NCBI GenBank assembly: GCA_024403005.1
Contig: JAKSSQ010000112.1
Span: 1 to 5,903, forward strand
Reading direction: 5' to 3'
Source of the DNA: Clostridia bacterium
GTDB taxonomy: Bacteria > Bacillota > Clostridia > Peptostreptococcales > Anaerovoracaceae
Length of the DNA stretch: 5,903 bases
Every line of letters starts with the position of its first letter. Position 1 is the first letter of the stretch. The notes beneath the pieces were generated by a model that saw only the letters and a program-made list of their open reading frames with translations, was not told the origin of the DNA and searched no databases. Below, one piece after another: positions 1 through 5,661 of this stretch. Both the position numbers and the translations under genes were made by a program.

Positions 1-2
1 GG

Positions 3-1043
3 GGCCTGGAGGATCCCTTCGGAGGTGCTGAGGATCTTAAAAACGGAATTCTTCCTATGAGCAGGCTATCCTACTTAAGAGAACTGCGTTTCTTCCTTAA
101 GTATCTGCTCGCGGAAACGGAGCTCCAGGAGACCTGCAAGGACATTAAATCCATCCAGCCGGAAGACCTGGACAAGATTAAATCTTCCGATATAAATCTG
201 TTTATCGACTACTGCAGAAGATACAAAGTAGAGGACGAAAAGGGCAATATTACCGTGTACGAAAACGGAAATGCGGCTCTTTCCCACAAAAAGTCCTCTG
301 TTTCCGTATTTTTTAAATATCTTTACAGAGACGGATTTGTTCAGAATAACATTACCGACGGCTTCGATCCGATCCGCCTGCCAAAGCCCGGCGAAAGGGA
401 AATTAAAGCCCTCCAGGACGACGAAGTAATGAAGATGCTGGACGCCGTAACCGACGGCACCGGCCTCACGGACAAGGAAAAGCAGTTCTGGGAGAAGACA
501 AAGTATAGGGACAAGCTTATTCTGCTTCTTCTGGTAACTTACGGCCTGCGTCTTTCCGAGCTTCAGCAGCTCAACGTAAGTTCTTTTAACTTCGACAGAG
601 GCGAGTTCAAAATTTACAGAAAGCGCGGAAAAGAGTCCATAATGCCTGTAAATACGACGATTACCAACGTATTTAACGAATATCTGGACTTCGAAAGACC
701 GGACGAGGACAGCCTGGAAGAAAGCGAAAAAGACGCTCTGCTGCTCTCCATGCGCGGCACAAGACTCACAGACCGCCAGATCCGCGAAATCGTAAAAAAA
801 TACACTGCCATAAGCATGGGAACCACCAAAAGGAACGGCTACAGCCCGCACAAATTAAGAGCTACAGCGGCCACATCCCTTATCGGCAGAGGCAATTCCA
901 TCTTCGACGTTCAGGAACTGCTGGACCACGACAACGTGACCACAACTCAGCTCTATGCAGCTCATAAGCTTAACACTAAACGCGAACTTATAAAGAATTT
1001 TGAGTGGGGTGAAGATATGCACCCGGGCAATAAGAATGAGTAA
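3..1043 (+). CDS. Xer-like tyrosine recombinase/integrase, 5' end probably outside the window
   Basis: Site-specific recombinase that cuts and rejoins DNA through a tyrosine-DNA intermediate. The frame has no stop back to the left edge. The first ATG is at 57 (328 residues to the stop), but no Shine-Dalgarno sequence stands at a useful distance before it, and the protein there begins directly at the helix matching the middle of the usual N-terminal core-binding domain. I therefore infer an upstream start. Counting from ATG 57, the catalytic set is complete: Arg165 (TYGLRLSEL), Lys189 on the beta-hairpin (YRKRGKE), His265 and Arg268 (SPHKLR), His291 (LLDHDN) and nucleophile Tyr300 (TTTQLY). 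N-terminal SAM-like domain spans roughly residues 1-100 and the catalytic domain 115-315. This is the XerC/XerD family layout, but I cannot say whether it resolves chromosome dimers or has another target. It overlaps the MATE gene by 8 nt, which suggests a resident operon gene rather than a mobile-element integrase. Confidence 0.88.
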   Translation, partial: GLEDPFGGAEDLKNGILPMSRLSYLRELRFFLKYLLAETELQETCKDIKSIQPEDLDKIKSSDINLFIDYCRRYKVEDEKGNITVYENGNAALSHKKSSVSVFFKYLYRDGFVQNNITDGFDPIRLPKPGEREIKALQDDEVMKMLDAVTDGTGLTDKEKQFWEKTKYRDKLILLLLVTYGLRLSELQQLNVSSFNFDRGEFKIYRKRGKESIMPVNTTITNVFNEYLDFERPDEDSLEESEKDALLLSMRGTRLTDRQIREIVKKYTAISMGTTKRNGYSPHKLRATAATSLIGRGNSIFDVQELLDHDNVTTTQLYAAHKLNTKRELIKNFEWGEDMHPGNKNE

Positions 1044-2433
1044 ACAATTAAACATCCTCGACAGGTCCATACCTGCCAGGACGTTGATTTTCAGCCTTGT
1101 GCTGCCAAGCTTTATAGAAGAATTCATGCAGATCCTCACCATGTACGTGGATACGGCCATGGTAGGACACATAAGCGTAAACGCCGCAGCTGCGGTTGCG
1201 CTAAACAACCCGATCGTCAACCTGACCAATGGGTTCAACTACGGTCTGGCTCTGGGCTTTTCCGTAATGATAGCCCGCCTTATAGGCGAAAACAACATGG
1301 AAGAAGCCAGAAACGTTATAAGGAACGCCATGTTCCACGTCCTCTGGTTCGGGTCGCTGCTGGTTGTTCTGTATGTATTCATAGTTTCGCCCAATTACAT
1401 CCACTGGATGAAGGCGGACCCGGAAATCTGGGAGGAATCCTCCGGATATTTAAGAATCCTGGGCTACTCCAGAATCTGCCTCGTAATGCTTTCCTGCTGC
1501 TGCAACCTCATGCGCGGCATGGGCGACACAAAGCATCCGATGGTCTGCAATGTAACTCACAATGTAGTTAACCTGGTATTTAACTACATACTTATTTATC
1601 CTACGAGAACCATCGTGCTCTTTGGGTCAAGCTTTACCATGTATGGGGCAGGAAAGGGCGTTCTCGGCGCAGCAATGGGCACATCCATCGCAAACCTATG
1701 CAGCGCGCTACTTTCCTTATATTACGTATTCAGAAAGACGAACACAGTACATGTGCCGTTCAGAGGCTGCTGGGTTCCTCACAGACAGCAGCTCAGCAGA
1801 ATTTACATCCTGGGCTTCCCGATTGCGCTGGAAAGACTAGTTATCAACTCCGGCCAGGTAGTGACCACACGCATGCTCACATCGCTGGGAACAAATGTTC
1901 TTTCTGCACATAATATCGCGAACACCGCAGAATCCATGTGCTACATGCCGGTAAACGGCTTCGGCGTAGCAGCTACAACTCTGGTAGCTCAGTGGCTCGG
2001 CGCAGGAGACCAGCACAGAGCTGTAGAGCTGGGCAACAAGTGCATAAAATATGCCTGCGTGACTATGGCAGTCTGCGCAACGACCATGTTTATATTCGCA
2101 AAACAGATTATCGGAATCCTTATCCCGGATCCGACGGTTATAATGATGGCTTCCGGCGCGCTCCGCATCCAGGCCTGCGCGGAAATCTGCGTAGCAATCG
2201 CCATGACCACCGGCGGTATTCTGCGAGGAGCAGGGGACACAAACTTCTCGTCCATTATGGCTATCGCTGGCATGTGGTGCGTAAGAGTTCCTCTCGCAGT
2301 TATACTTATCTACGGCTTCCACTTCGGTCTGAACGGCGTATGGCTGCCCATGGCTTTAGACTGGGTCGTAAGAAGCATACTGACCACAATCAGATTCAAA
2401 AGAGGAAACTGGAAAAAAGCCTGGAGAGGCTAA
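1036..2433 (+). CDS. MATE family efflux transporter
   Basis: Multidrug and toxin extrusion (MATE) antiporter of the cytoplasmic membrane, expected to export cationic or aromatic compounds in exchange for Na+ or H+; the substrate cannot be read from sequence. The 465 residues are near the family norm of about 450-470. Two homologous halves are visible, each with the family signature. The first has VDTAMVG near residues 38-44 and the loop IGENNMEEA near 83. The second has INSGQ near 270 and LGAGDQHRA near 323. Hydrophobic stretches fit about twelve membrane helices. I chose ATG 1036 because it puts about 15 residues before the first helix and forms the overlap ATGAGTAA with the recombinase stop, typical of translational coupling. 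In-frame TTG 1000 and GTG 1009 are alternatives, and no strong ribosome binding site decides between them. A MATE relative, DinF, is SOS-induced in E. coli, but here a terminator separates this gene from the SOS promoter, so shared regulation is not shown. A LexA-like palindrome lies inside the gene. Confidence 0.93.
   Translation: MSKQLNILDRSIPARTLIFSLVLPSFIEEFMQILTMYVDTAMVGHISVNAAAAVALNNPIVNLTNGFNYGLALGFSVMIARLIGENNMEEARNVIRNAMFHVLWFGSLLVVLYVFIVSPNYIHWMKADPEIWEESSGYLRILGYSRICLVMLSCCCNLMRGMGDTKHPMVCNVTHNVVNLVFNYILIYPTRTIVLFGSSFTMYGAGKGVLGAAMGTSIANLCSALLSLYYVFRKTNTVHVPFRGCWVPHRQQLSRIYILGFPIALERLVINSGQVVTTRMLTSLGTNVLSAHNIANTAESMCYMPVNGFGVAATTLVAQWLGAGDQHRAVELGNKCIKYACVTMAVCATTMFIFAKQIIGILIPDPTVIMMASGALRIQACAEICVAIAMTTGGILRGAGDTNFSSIMAIAGMWCVRVPLAVILIYGFHFGLNGVWLPMALDWVVRSILTTIRFKRGNWKKAWRG
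1888..1901. promoter_or_regulatory. LexA-box-like palindrome inside the MATE gene
   Basis: The core GAACAAATGTTC (1889-1900) is identical, base for base, to both boxes in front of the LysM gene. The flanks are G and T instead of the preferred C and G. It lies in codons for the conserved GTNVLS stretch of the second MATE half, so protein constraint alone could have produced it. Whether LexA binds here is unknown. Confidence 0.4.
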
Positions 2434-2448
2434 AAACATTGGAATTTC

Positions 2449-2483
2449 AAGGATTGGACAGATTTGTCCGGTCCTTGTTTTTT
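2449..2483 (+). terminator. Rho-independent terminator after the MATE gene
   Basis: A 12-bp stem pairs 2449-2460 (AAGGATTGGACA) with 2465-2476 (TGTCCGGTCCTT). Two U.G wobbles complete the helix, the loop is GATT, and a run of six T follows at 2478-2483. The hairpin begins 16 nt after the MATE stop codon. It should end the recombinase-MATE transcript and insulate the SOS promoter downstream. Confidence 0.93.
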
Positions 2484-2512
2484 AATTATTTTAAAAATTT
2501 TGAGAAAACCCC

Positions 2513-2541
2513 TTTACAAAAGAACAAATGTTCGTTATTAT
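2513..2541 (+). promoter_or_regulatory. SigA-type promoter of the LysM (yneA-like) gene
   Basis: The -35 element TTTACA (2513-2518) and -10 element TATTAT (2536-2541) are separated by exactly 17 nt. The expected transcription start is near 2547-2549. The stretch upstream is A/T-rich and could act as an UP element. One LexA box fills the spacer and a second begins at the predicted start, so bound repressor would block RNA polymerase twice over. Confidence 0.8.
2521..2534. promoter_or_regulatory. LexA (SOS) box 1
   Basis: AGAACAAATGTTCG matches the Gram-positive LexA consensus CGAACRNRYGTTYG at all positions but the first. It lies wholly between the -35 and -10 elements of the LysM gene promoter, the classic position for repression by exclusion of RNA polymerase. 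Confidence 0.9.
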
Positions 2542-2548
2542 AGAACCA

Positions 2549-2562
2549 CGAACAAATGTTCT
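2549..2562. promoter_or_regulatory. LexA (SOS) box 2
   Basis: CGAACAAATGTTCT has the same 12-base core as box 1 and differs from the consensus only at its last base. It starts 28 bp after box 1 and lies at or just past the predicted transcription start. The tandem arrangement suggests tight control by two LexA dimers. Confidence 0.9.
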
Positions 2563-2583
2563 TTTAACTGAGAGGTTTTCAAA

Positions 2584-2883
2584 ATGAAGAAATATAGAAT
2601 TGTAAACAGAACAAGATTCACAGCTTTCGCAGTACTCGTTATCATAGTATGCGCTTTCGCAGTCAGCTCCATTATGGGCATCAACAATGCATCCGGTGCC
2701 AGCACTCAGGAATACGTACAGGTTAAGGTTACAAGCGGAGATACGCTCTGGAATCTCGCTAAGGAATACGGTCCTAAGAATACAGACACCAGAATGGTGG
2801 TTTACGAGATCTGCCAGCTCAACAACATTACTGCGTCCGATCTTATGGCCGGCCAGTTTATTACTATCCCCACAGAGTTATAA
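2584..2883 (+). CDS. yneA: YneA-like SOS cell-division suppressor, membrane-anchored LysM protein
   Basis: Small protein of 99 residues predicted to act at the outer face of the membrane and in the cell wall. A basic N-terminus (MKKYRIVNRTR) leads into one hydrophobic helix at about residues 12-33. A short linker and a LysM domain at about 45-97 follow, with the signature SGDTLWNLAKEYG and the ending LMAGQFITIP. Bacillus YneA, about 100 residues with the same order of parts, is induced by DNA damage and delays septation; that activity is inferred here from architecture plus the LexA boxes. ASGA near residues 36-39 could be a signal peptidase site, which would release the LysM part. A ribosome binding site GAGAGG (2570-2575) sits 8 nt before ATG 2584. 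In Bacillus, yneA lies divergent to lexA; here the left neighbour is a MATE gene instead. Another kind of small LysM protein is possible, but the double SOS box makes YneA the best reading. Confidence 0.85.
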   Translation: MKKYRIVNRTRFTAFAVLVIIVCAFAVSSIMGINNASGASTQEYVQVKVTSGDTLWNLAKEYGPKNTDTRMVVYEICQLNNITASDLMAGQFITIPTEL

Positions 2884-2897
2884 TTGCTGCGATTTTT

Positions 2898-2906
2898 TGG
2901 TATAAT
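2898..2906 (+). promoter_or_regulatory. Extended -10 promoter, probably for tex
   Basis: TGGTATAAT fits the extended -10 pattern TGnTATAAT. The hexamer 17 nt upstream, TTATAA (2878-2883), is a poor -35, as is common for extended -10 promoters. The start would be near 2912-2914, giving tex a leader of about 80 nt that contains the hairpin at 2941-2967. Confidence 0.6.
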
Positions 2907-2937
2907 AGAAGGCGAACTTGCAGCTATATCTATACAC

Positions 2938-2991
2938 ATGAAAGACGGGTGCACAGTGCCCGTCTTTTACTATAAAGAAAAGGAATTATAA
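2938..2991 (+). CDS. Possible 17-codon leader ORF abutting tex
   Basis: ATG 2938 opens a 17-codon frame, MKDGCTVPVFYYKEKEL, that ends in TAA at 2989-2991, directly before the tex ATG and in the same frame. Its codons run through the hairpin at 2941-2967, so a translating ribosome would melt that hairpin. No Shine-Dalgarno sequence is visible before it, so translation is doubtful and chance is a fair explanation. Confidence 0.15.
   Translation: MKDGCTVPVFYYKEKEL
2941..2968 (+). terminator. Terminator-like hairpin between the LysM gene and tex
   Basis: AAAGACGGG (2941-2949) pairs perfectly with CCCGTCTTT (2959-2967). Two G.U pairs and one C-G can extend the stem to 12 bp with an ACA loop. The T stretch is short (2965-2968). 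It very likely ends the LysM transcript. Because it also lies after the likely tex start site, it may act as an attenuator in the tex leader. Confidence 0.75.
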
Positions 2992-5136
2992 ATGGCAGAC
3001 ATCTTAAAAATTATCGCAGACGAGTTAAAGGTTAAGCTCACATACGTACAGAACGTAGTAAACCTTATAGACGAAGGCAACACCATTCCGTTCATCGCAC
3101 GCTACCGTAAGGAAATGCACGGATCCATGGACGACACAGCTCTTCGTACTTTAAACGAAAGACTAAACTACCTGCGCTCACTGGAAGAACGCAAGGAAGC
3201 AGTTATCAAGTCCATCGAAGAACAGGGAAAGCTTACAGACCAGCTGGCAGAAGATATCCGCGAAGCAGCTACGCTTTCTGCTGTAGAAGACCTCTACAGA
3301 CCTTATAAGCAGAAAAAGCGCACAAGAGCTTCCATCGCAAAGGAAAAGGGCCTGGAGCCCCTCGCATTTAAAATTCTGCTCCAGGGCAAGGAAAAGCCGG
3401 AAGATCTGGCTGCAGATTACGTAGATGCAGAAAAAGGCGTTAATACTATCGAAGAAGCTCTGACAGGCGCATCGGATATCATCGCAGAATCCCTGTCCGA
3501 CGATGCAGAAAACAGAAGCGCTTTAAGAGAATACATTAAGAAGACTGCTGTGGTTCAGGCCAGCGCAGCAAAGGAAGAAGATTCCGTTTACAGAACCTAT
3601 TATGAATTCAGCTCCGCTTTAAGCAAGATTCAGGGTCACCAGGTTCTGGCCATAAACAGAGGCGAAAAAGAGGAGTTTCTTAAGGTTGCCCTTGCCGTTG
3701 ACCACGATGCAGCTAAAAACCTCTTAAAAGGCCGATTTATCCGTTCTAACAGCCCTTCCAAAGCCTTCCTGGAGGCTTCAGCAGAGGATTCCTACGACAG
3801 ACTTATTAAGCCTTCTCTGGAAAGAGAAATCAGAAACGAGCTCACAGACGCAGCCTGCGACGGAGCTATCCACAACTTTGCAATTAACTTAAGACCGCTG
3901 TTAATGCAGCCGCCCGTTAAGGGCTTTGTTACCATGGGTCTGGATCCGGGCTACAGAAACGGCTGCAAAGTAGCTGTAATAGACGGAACCGGCAAGGTTC
4001 TGGACACTGCAGTTGTGTATCCGACCTTCAGCGAAGCTAAAAAGCAGGAAGCAATCCGCATTCTTTCCGTTCTTATAAAGAAGCACAAAGTAGAACACAT
4101 CGCCATCGGAAACGGCACGGCAAGCAGAGAAACCGAAGCTATGGCAGCAGAAATGATCCGCAAGATCGGCGGCGGAGTTTCCTATGCGATCGTTAACGAA
4201 TCCGGCGCTTCCGTATATTCCGCAAGCAAGCTGGCTGCAGAAGAATTCCCCGATTACGACGTAAACCTGCGTTCTGCAGTTTCCATCGCAAGAAGACTGC
4301 AGGATCCGCTGGCAGAACTGGTTAAAATTGAGCCCATGGCCATCGGCGTTGGCCAGTATCAGCACGACATGCCCCAGGCTAAACTGGAAGAAACCCTTAC
4401 AGGCGTTGTAGAAGACTGCGTAAATGCAGTAGGCGTAGACATTAATACTGCAAGCCCGTCTCTGCTTTTAAGAGTTTCCGGCCTCACAAAGACCACGGCC
4501 AAAAACATCGTAACTTACAGAGAAGAAAACGGCCCGTTCAAGAGCAGAAAAGAAATAAAGAAGGTTCCCAAGCTCGGCCCCAAGGCCTTCGAACAGTGCG
4601 CAGGCTTCTTAAGAGTTCCCGAAAGCAAAGAACTTCTGGATAATACAGCCGTACATCCGGAAAGCTACGAAGCTGCAGCCAAGCTCATCGAACTCTGCGG
4701 CTATACAAAGGAAGACGTTAAGCAGCGCAGGCTTCAGGACATCGAAGGCCGCATGAAGCTGGTCGGCAAGCAGAAAATCGCAGAACAGTGCGGCGTTGGT
4801 ATTCCGACCCTTACGGATATTGCATCCGAACTCGTTAAGCCGGGCCGTGACCCAAGAGAAGAACTTCCACCCGTAGTTCTCCGCAGCGACGTACTGGACA
4901 TGAACGATCTTAAGCCCGGAATGAAGCTTAAAGGAACAGTTCGTAACGTTATCGATTTCGGAGCCTTCGTAGATATCGGTGTTCACCAGGACGGTCTGGT
5001 ACACATCTCTCAGATCTGCAATAAGTTTATAAAGCACCCCAGCGAAGTAATTGCAGTAGGGGATATTGTAGATGTAGTTGTTCTGGATGTAGATGTCAAA
5101 AAGAACAGAATCTCGCTTTCCATGAAGCAGGCATAG
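2992..5136 (+). CDS. tex: Tex family transcription accessory protein (S1 RNA-binding)
   Basis: Cytoplasmic nucleic-acid-binding protein of the Tex/Spt6-like family, thought to act with RNA polymerase and RNA; its exact role is poorly known. The 714 residues are close to the usual 710-780. The order of parts is complete. The N-terminal Tex region, about 1-200, carries the hallmark IPFIARYRKE near 32-41. A YqgF RNase H-like domain runs from about 312 to 450, starting at MGLDPGYRNG (315-324). Tandem helix-hairpin-helix motifs cover about 480-560 (VGVDINTAS, then VPKLGPKAFEQC). A C-terminal S1 domain covers about 643-712 (GMKLKGTV, then FGAFVDIG and DGLVHIS). The start at 2992 has AGGA 7 nt upstream and gives the expected Tex N-terminus. 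The gene appears to be a single transcription unit, bounded by the hairpin in its leader and the terminator after its stop. No frameshift or missing domain is seen. Confidence 0.97.
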   Translation: MADILKIIADELKVKLTYVQNVVNLIDEGNTIPFIARYRKEMHGSMDDTALRTLNERLNYLRSLEERKEAVIKSIEEQGKLTDQLAEDIREAATLSAVEDLYRPYKQKKRTRASIAKEKGLEPLAFKILLQGKEKPEDLAADYVDAEKGVNTIEEALTGASDIIAESLSDDAENRSALREYIKKTAVVQASAAKEEDSVYRTYYEFSSALSKIQGHQVLAINRGEKEEFLKVALAVDHDAAKNLLKGRFIRSNSPSKAFLEASAEDSYDRLIKPSLEREIRNELTDAACDGAIHNFAINLRPLLMQPPVKGFVTMGLDPGYRNGCKVAVIDGTGKVLDTAVVYPTFSEAKKQEAIRILSVLIKKHKVEHIAIGNGTASRETEAMAAEMIRKIGGGVSYAIVNESGASVYSASKLAAEEFPDYDVNLRSAVSIARRLQDPLAELVKIEPMAIGVGQYQHDMPQAKLEETLTGVVEDCVNAVGVDINTASPSLLLRVSGLTKTTAKNIVTYREENGPFKSRKEIKKVPKLGPKAFEQCAGFLRVPESKELLDNTAVHPESYEAAAKLIELCGYTKEDVKQRRLQDIEGRMKLVGKQKIAEQCGVGIPTLTDIASELVKPGRDPREELPPVVLRSDVLDMNDLKPGMKLKGTVRNVIDFGAFVDIGVHQDGLVHISQICNKFIKHPSEVIAVGDIVDVVVLDVDVKKNRISLSMKQA

Positions 5137-5145
5137 TACACAGCA

Positions 5146-5187
5146 AAACCCTGCAGGCCTTTAAATATCAAGGTTTGCAGGGTTTAT
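5146..5187 (+). terminator. Rho-independent terminator after tex
   Basis: AAACCCTGCA (5146-5155) pairs with TGCAGGGTTT (5176-5185), and an inner CCTT/AAGG helix (5158-5161 with 5170-5173) shortens the loop. The T stretch is broken (TTTATT). It begins 9 nt after the tex stop codon. On the other strand the same stem is followed by TTTT, so it could work in both directions. Confidence 0.8.
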
Positions 5188-5240
5188 TAGAAGGACAAAT
5201 GTCGTTATATGCAGGTCGTTGTTTACATAATATTTTTATT

Positions 5241-5254
5241 GTACCACCCTACTT
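5241..5254 (-). promoter_or_regulatory. T-box-like motif on the minus strand, probably not functional
   Basis: Read on the minus strand, 5254-5241 gives AAGTAGGGTGGTAC, which resembles the conserved T-box sequence (AGGGTGGNACCGCG) found in leaders of aminoacyl-tRNA synthetase and amino-acid genes. The CCGCG that should follow is replaced by AATAA. No suitable gene lies downstream on that strand, where tex is antisense. It is either a relic or chance. Confidence 0.12.
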
Positions 5255-5256
5255 TT

Positions 5257-5270
5257 AGAACATATGTTCG
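5257..5270. promoter_or_regulatory. LexA (SOS) box 3, orphan
   Basis: AGAACATATGTTCG fits the Gram-positive LexA consensus at every position except the first. The bases around it resemble the LysM gene promoter: the yneA box is followed by TTATTATAGAACCA and this one by TAAATAATAGAACA. A -10 such as AATAAT (5273-5278) is thus possible on the + strand, but the matching -35 (TACTTT, 5250-5255) is weak. TTGTAC (5239-5244) with TATGTT (5263-5268) is an alternative. No protein gene follows within the window. Confidence 0.75.
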
Positions 5271-5296
5271 TAAATAATAGAACATAAAGTATTACG

Positions 5297-5317
5297 AATA
5301 AATCCGCAGCAAATATA
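5297..5317 (+). repeat. Diverged 21-base direct repeat, copy 1
   Basis: This copy matches the one at 5848-5868 at 18 of 21 positions; both begin AATAAATC and end CAAATATA. It lies 26 bases after the LexA box at 5257-5270. Its CCGCA (5304-5308) can pair with TGCGG (5325-5329). Confidence 0.45.
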
Positions 5318-5473
5318 GCTTATATGCGGCCAAACCGTCGCCGGTTATCCAAAGACGTCTAAATCCTTATAGTGCTTGTATCTATAAATACAGTCTAAAG
5401 ACAACCAGGATCGGATGCATGCCTGAAATCGACCAAATTCATGCGCCTTATAAATCACAAACGTTTTTCAAGG

Positions 5474-5479
5474 TATAAT
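5474..5479 (+). promoter_or_regulatory. Possible -10 element within the noncoding tail
   Basis: A perfect TATAAT with no convincing -35 17 nt upstream (TAAATC, 5451-5456) and no TGn extension. Transcription would start near 5485-5487, inside the 5' strand of the 12-bp helix, which argues against this being the start of the structured RNA. Confidence 0.3.
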
Positions 5480-5586
5480 TTATCGACCGTTTAAATTAAC
5501 TCGCTTAAATCGACGATTTTTGGCCCGGCATATCTGAACCCTTGGAATTTCAAGGCTTGCAAACATTGCCAGAAAACGACGAGGCT

Positions 5587-5612
5587 AAAATCGCCCGAAT
5601 GCGGCGTTTTTT
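5587..5612 (+). terminator. Weak terminator-like hairpin
   Basis: CGCC (5592-5595) pairs with GGCG (5603-5606), and AAAA (5587-5590) with TTTT (5608-5611) across one T-T mismatch; a run of six T spans 5607-5612. The GC part is only 4 bp. It may be a weak terminator for a + strand transcript or simply an arm of the structured RNA. Confidence 0.3.
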
Positions 5613-5661
5613 ACGAGCGGTCGATATAAGTATCCATTGAATATAAAAACTAAAACAGAGG

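Noticed and set aside
75..851. Long open frame on the minus strand opposite the recombinase (258 codons)
   Set aside because: It lies wholly antisense to a recombinase with a complete catalytic set, and its translation resembles no family I know. It is explained by codon bias of the real gene.
1321..1335. Palindrome GGAACGCCATGTTCC in the MATE gene as a further LexA box
   Set aside because: The half-sites GAAC and GTTC are 5 bases apart instead of 4, which breaks the spacing LexA needs.
1837..2322. Minus-strand frame opposite the MATE gene (161 codons)
   Set aside because: Cys- and His-rich antisense shadow of a well-supported membrane protein, with no start signal.
1000..2433. MATE gene as an SOS-regulated dinF
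   Set aside because: DinF is a MATE protein, but here the gene is upstream of the SOS promoter, is cut off by a strong terminator and is coupled to the recombinase. Only the intragenic box hints at LexA.
1938..2543. Open frame on the + strand overlapping the MATE gene in another frame (201 codons)
   Set aside because: Arg- and Ser-rich translation with no family features. It runs through the end of the MATE gene, its terminator and the SOS promoter.
3901..4365. Minus-strand frame opposite tex (154 codons)
   Set aside because: Antisense to the conserved YqgF part of Tex. No ribosome binding site or recognisable domain.
5199..5258. Nineteen-codon frame MSLYAGRCLHNIFIVPPYF after the tex terminator
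   Set aside because: The AGAAGG before it is only 4 nt from the ATG, too close for good initiation. The frame ends inside the orphan LexA box and resembles nothing known.
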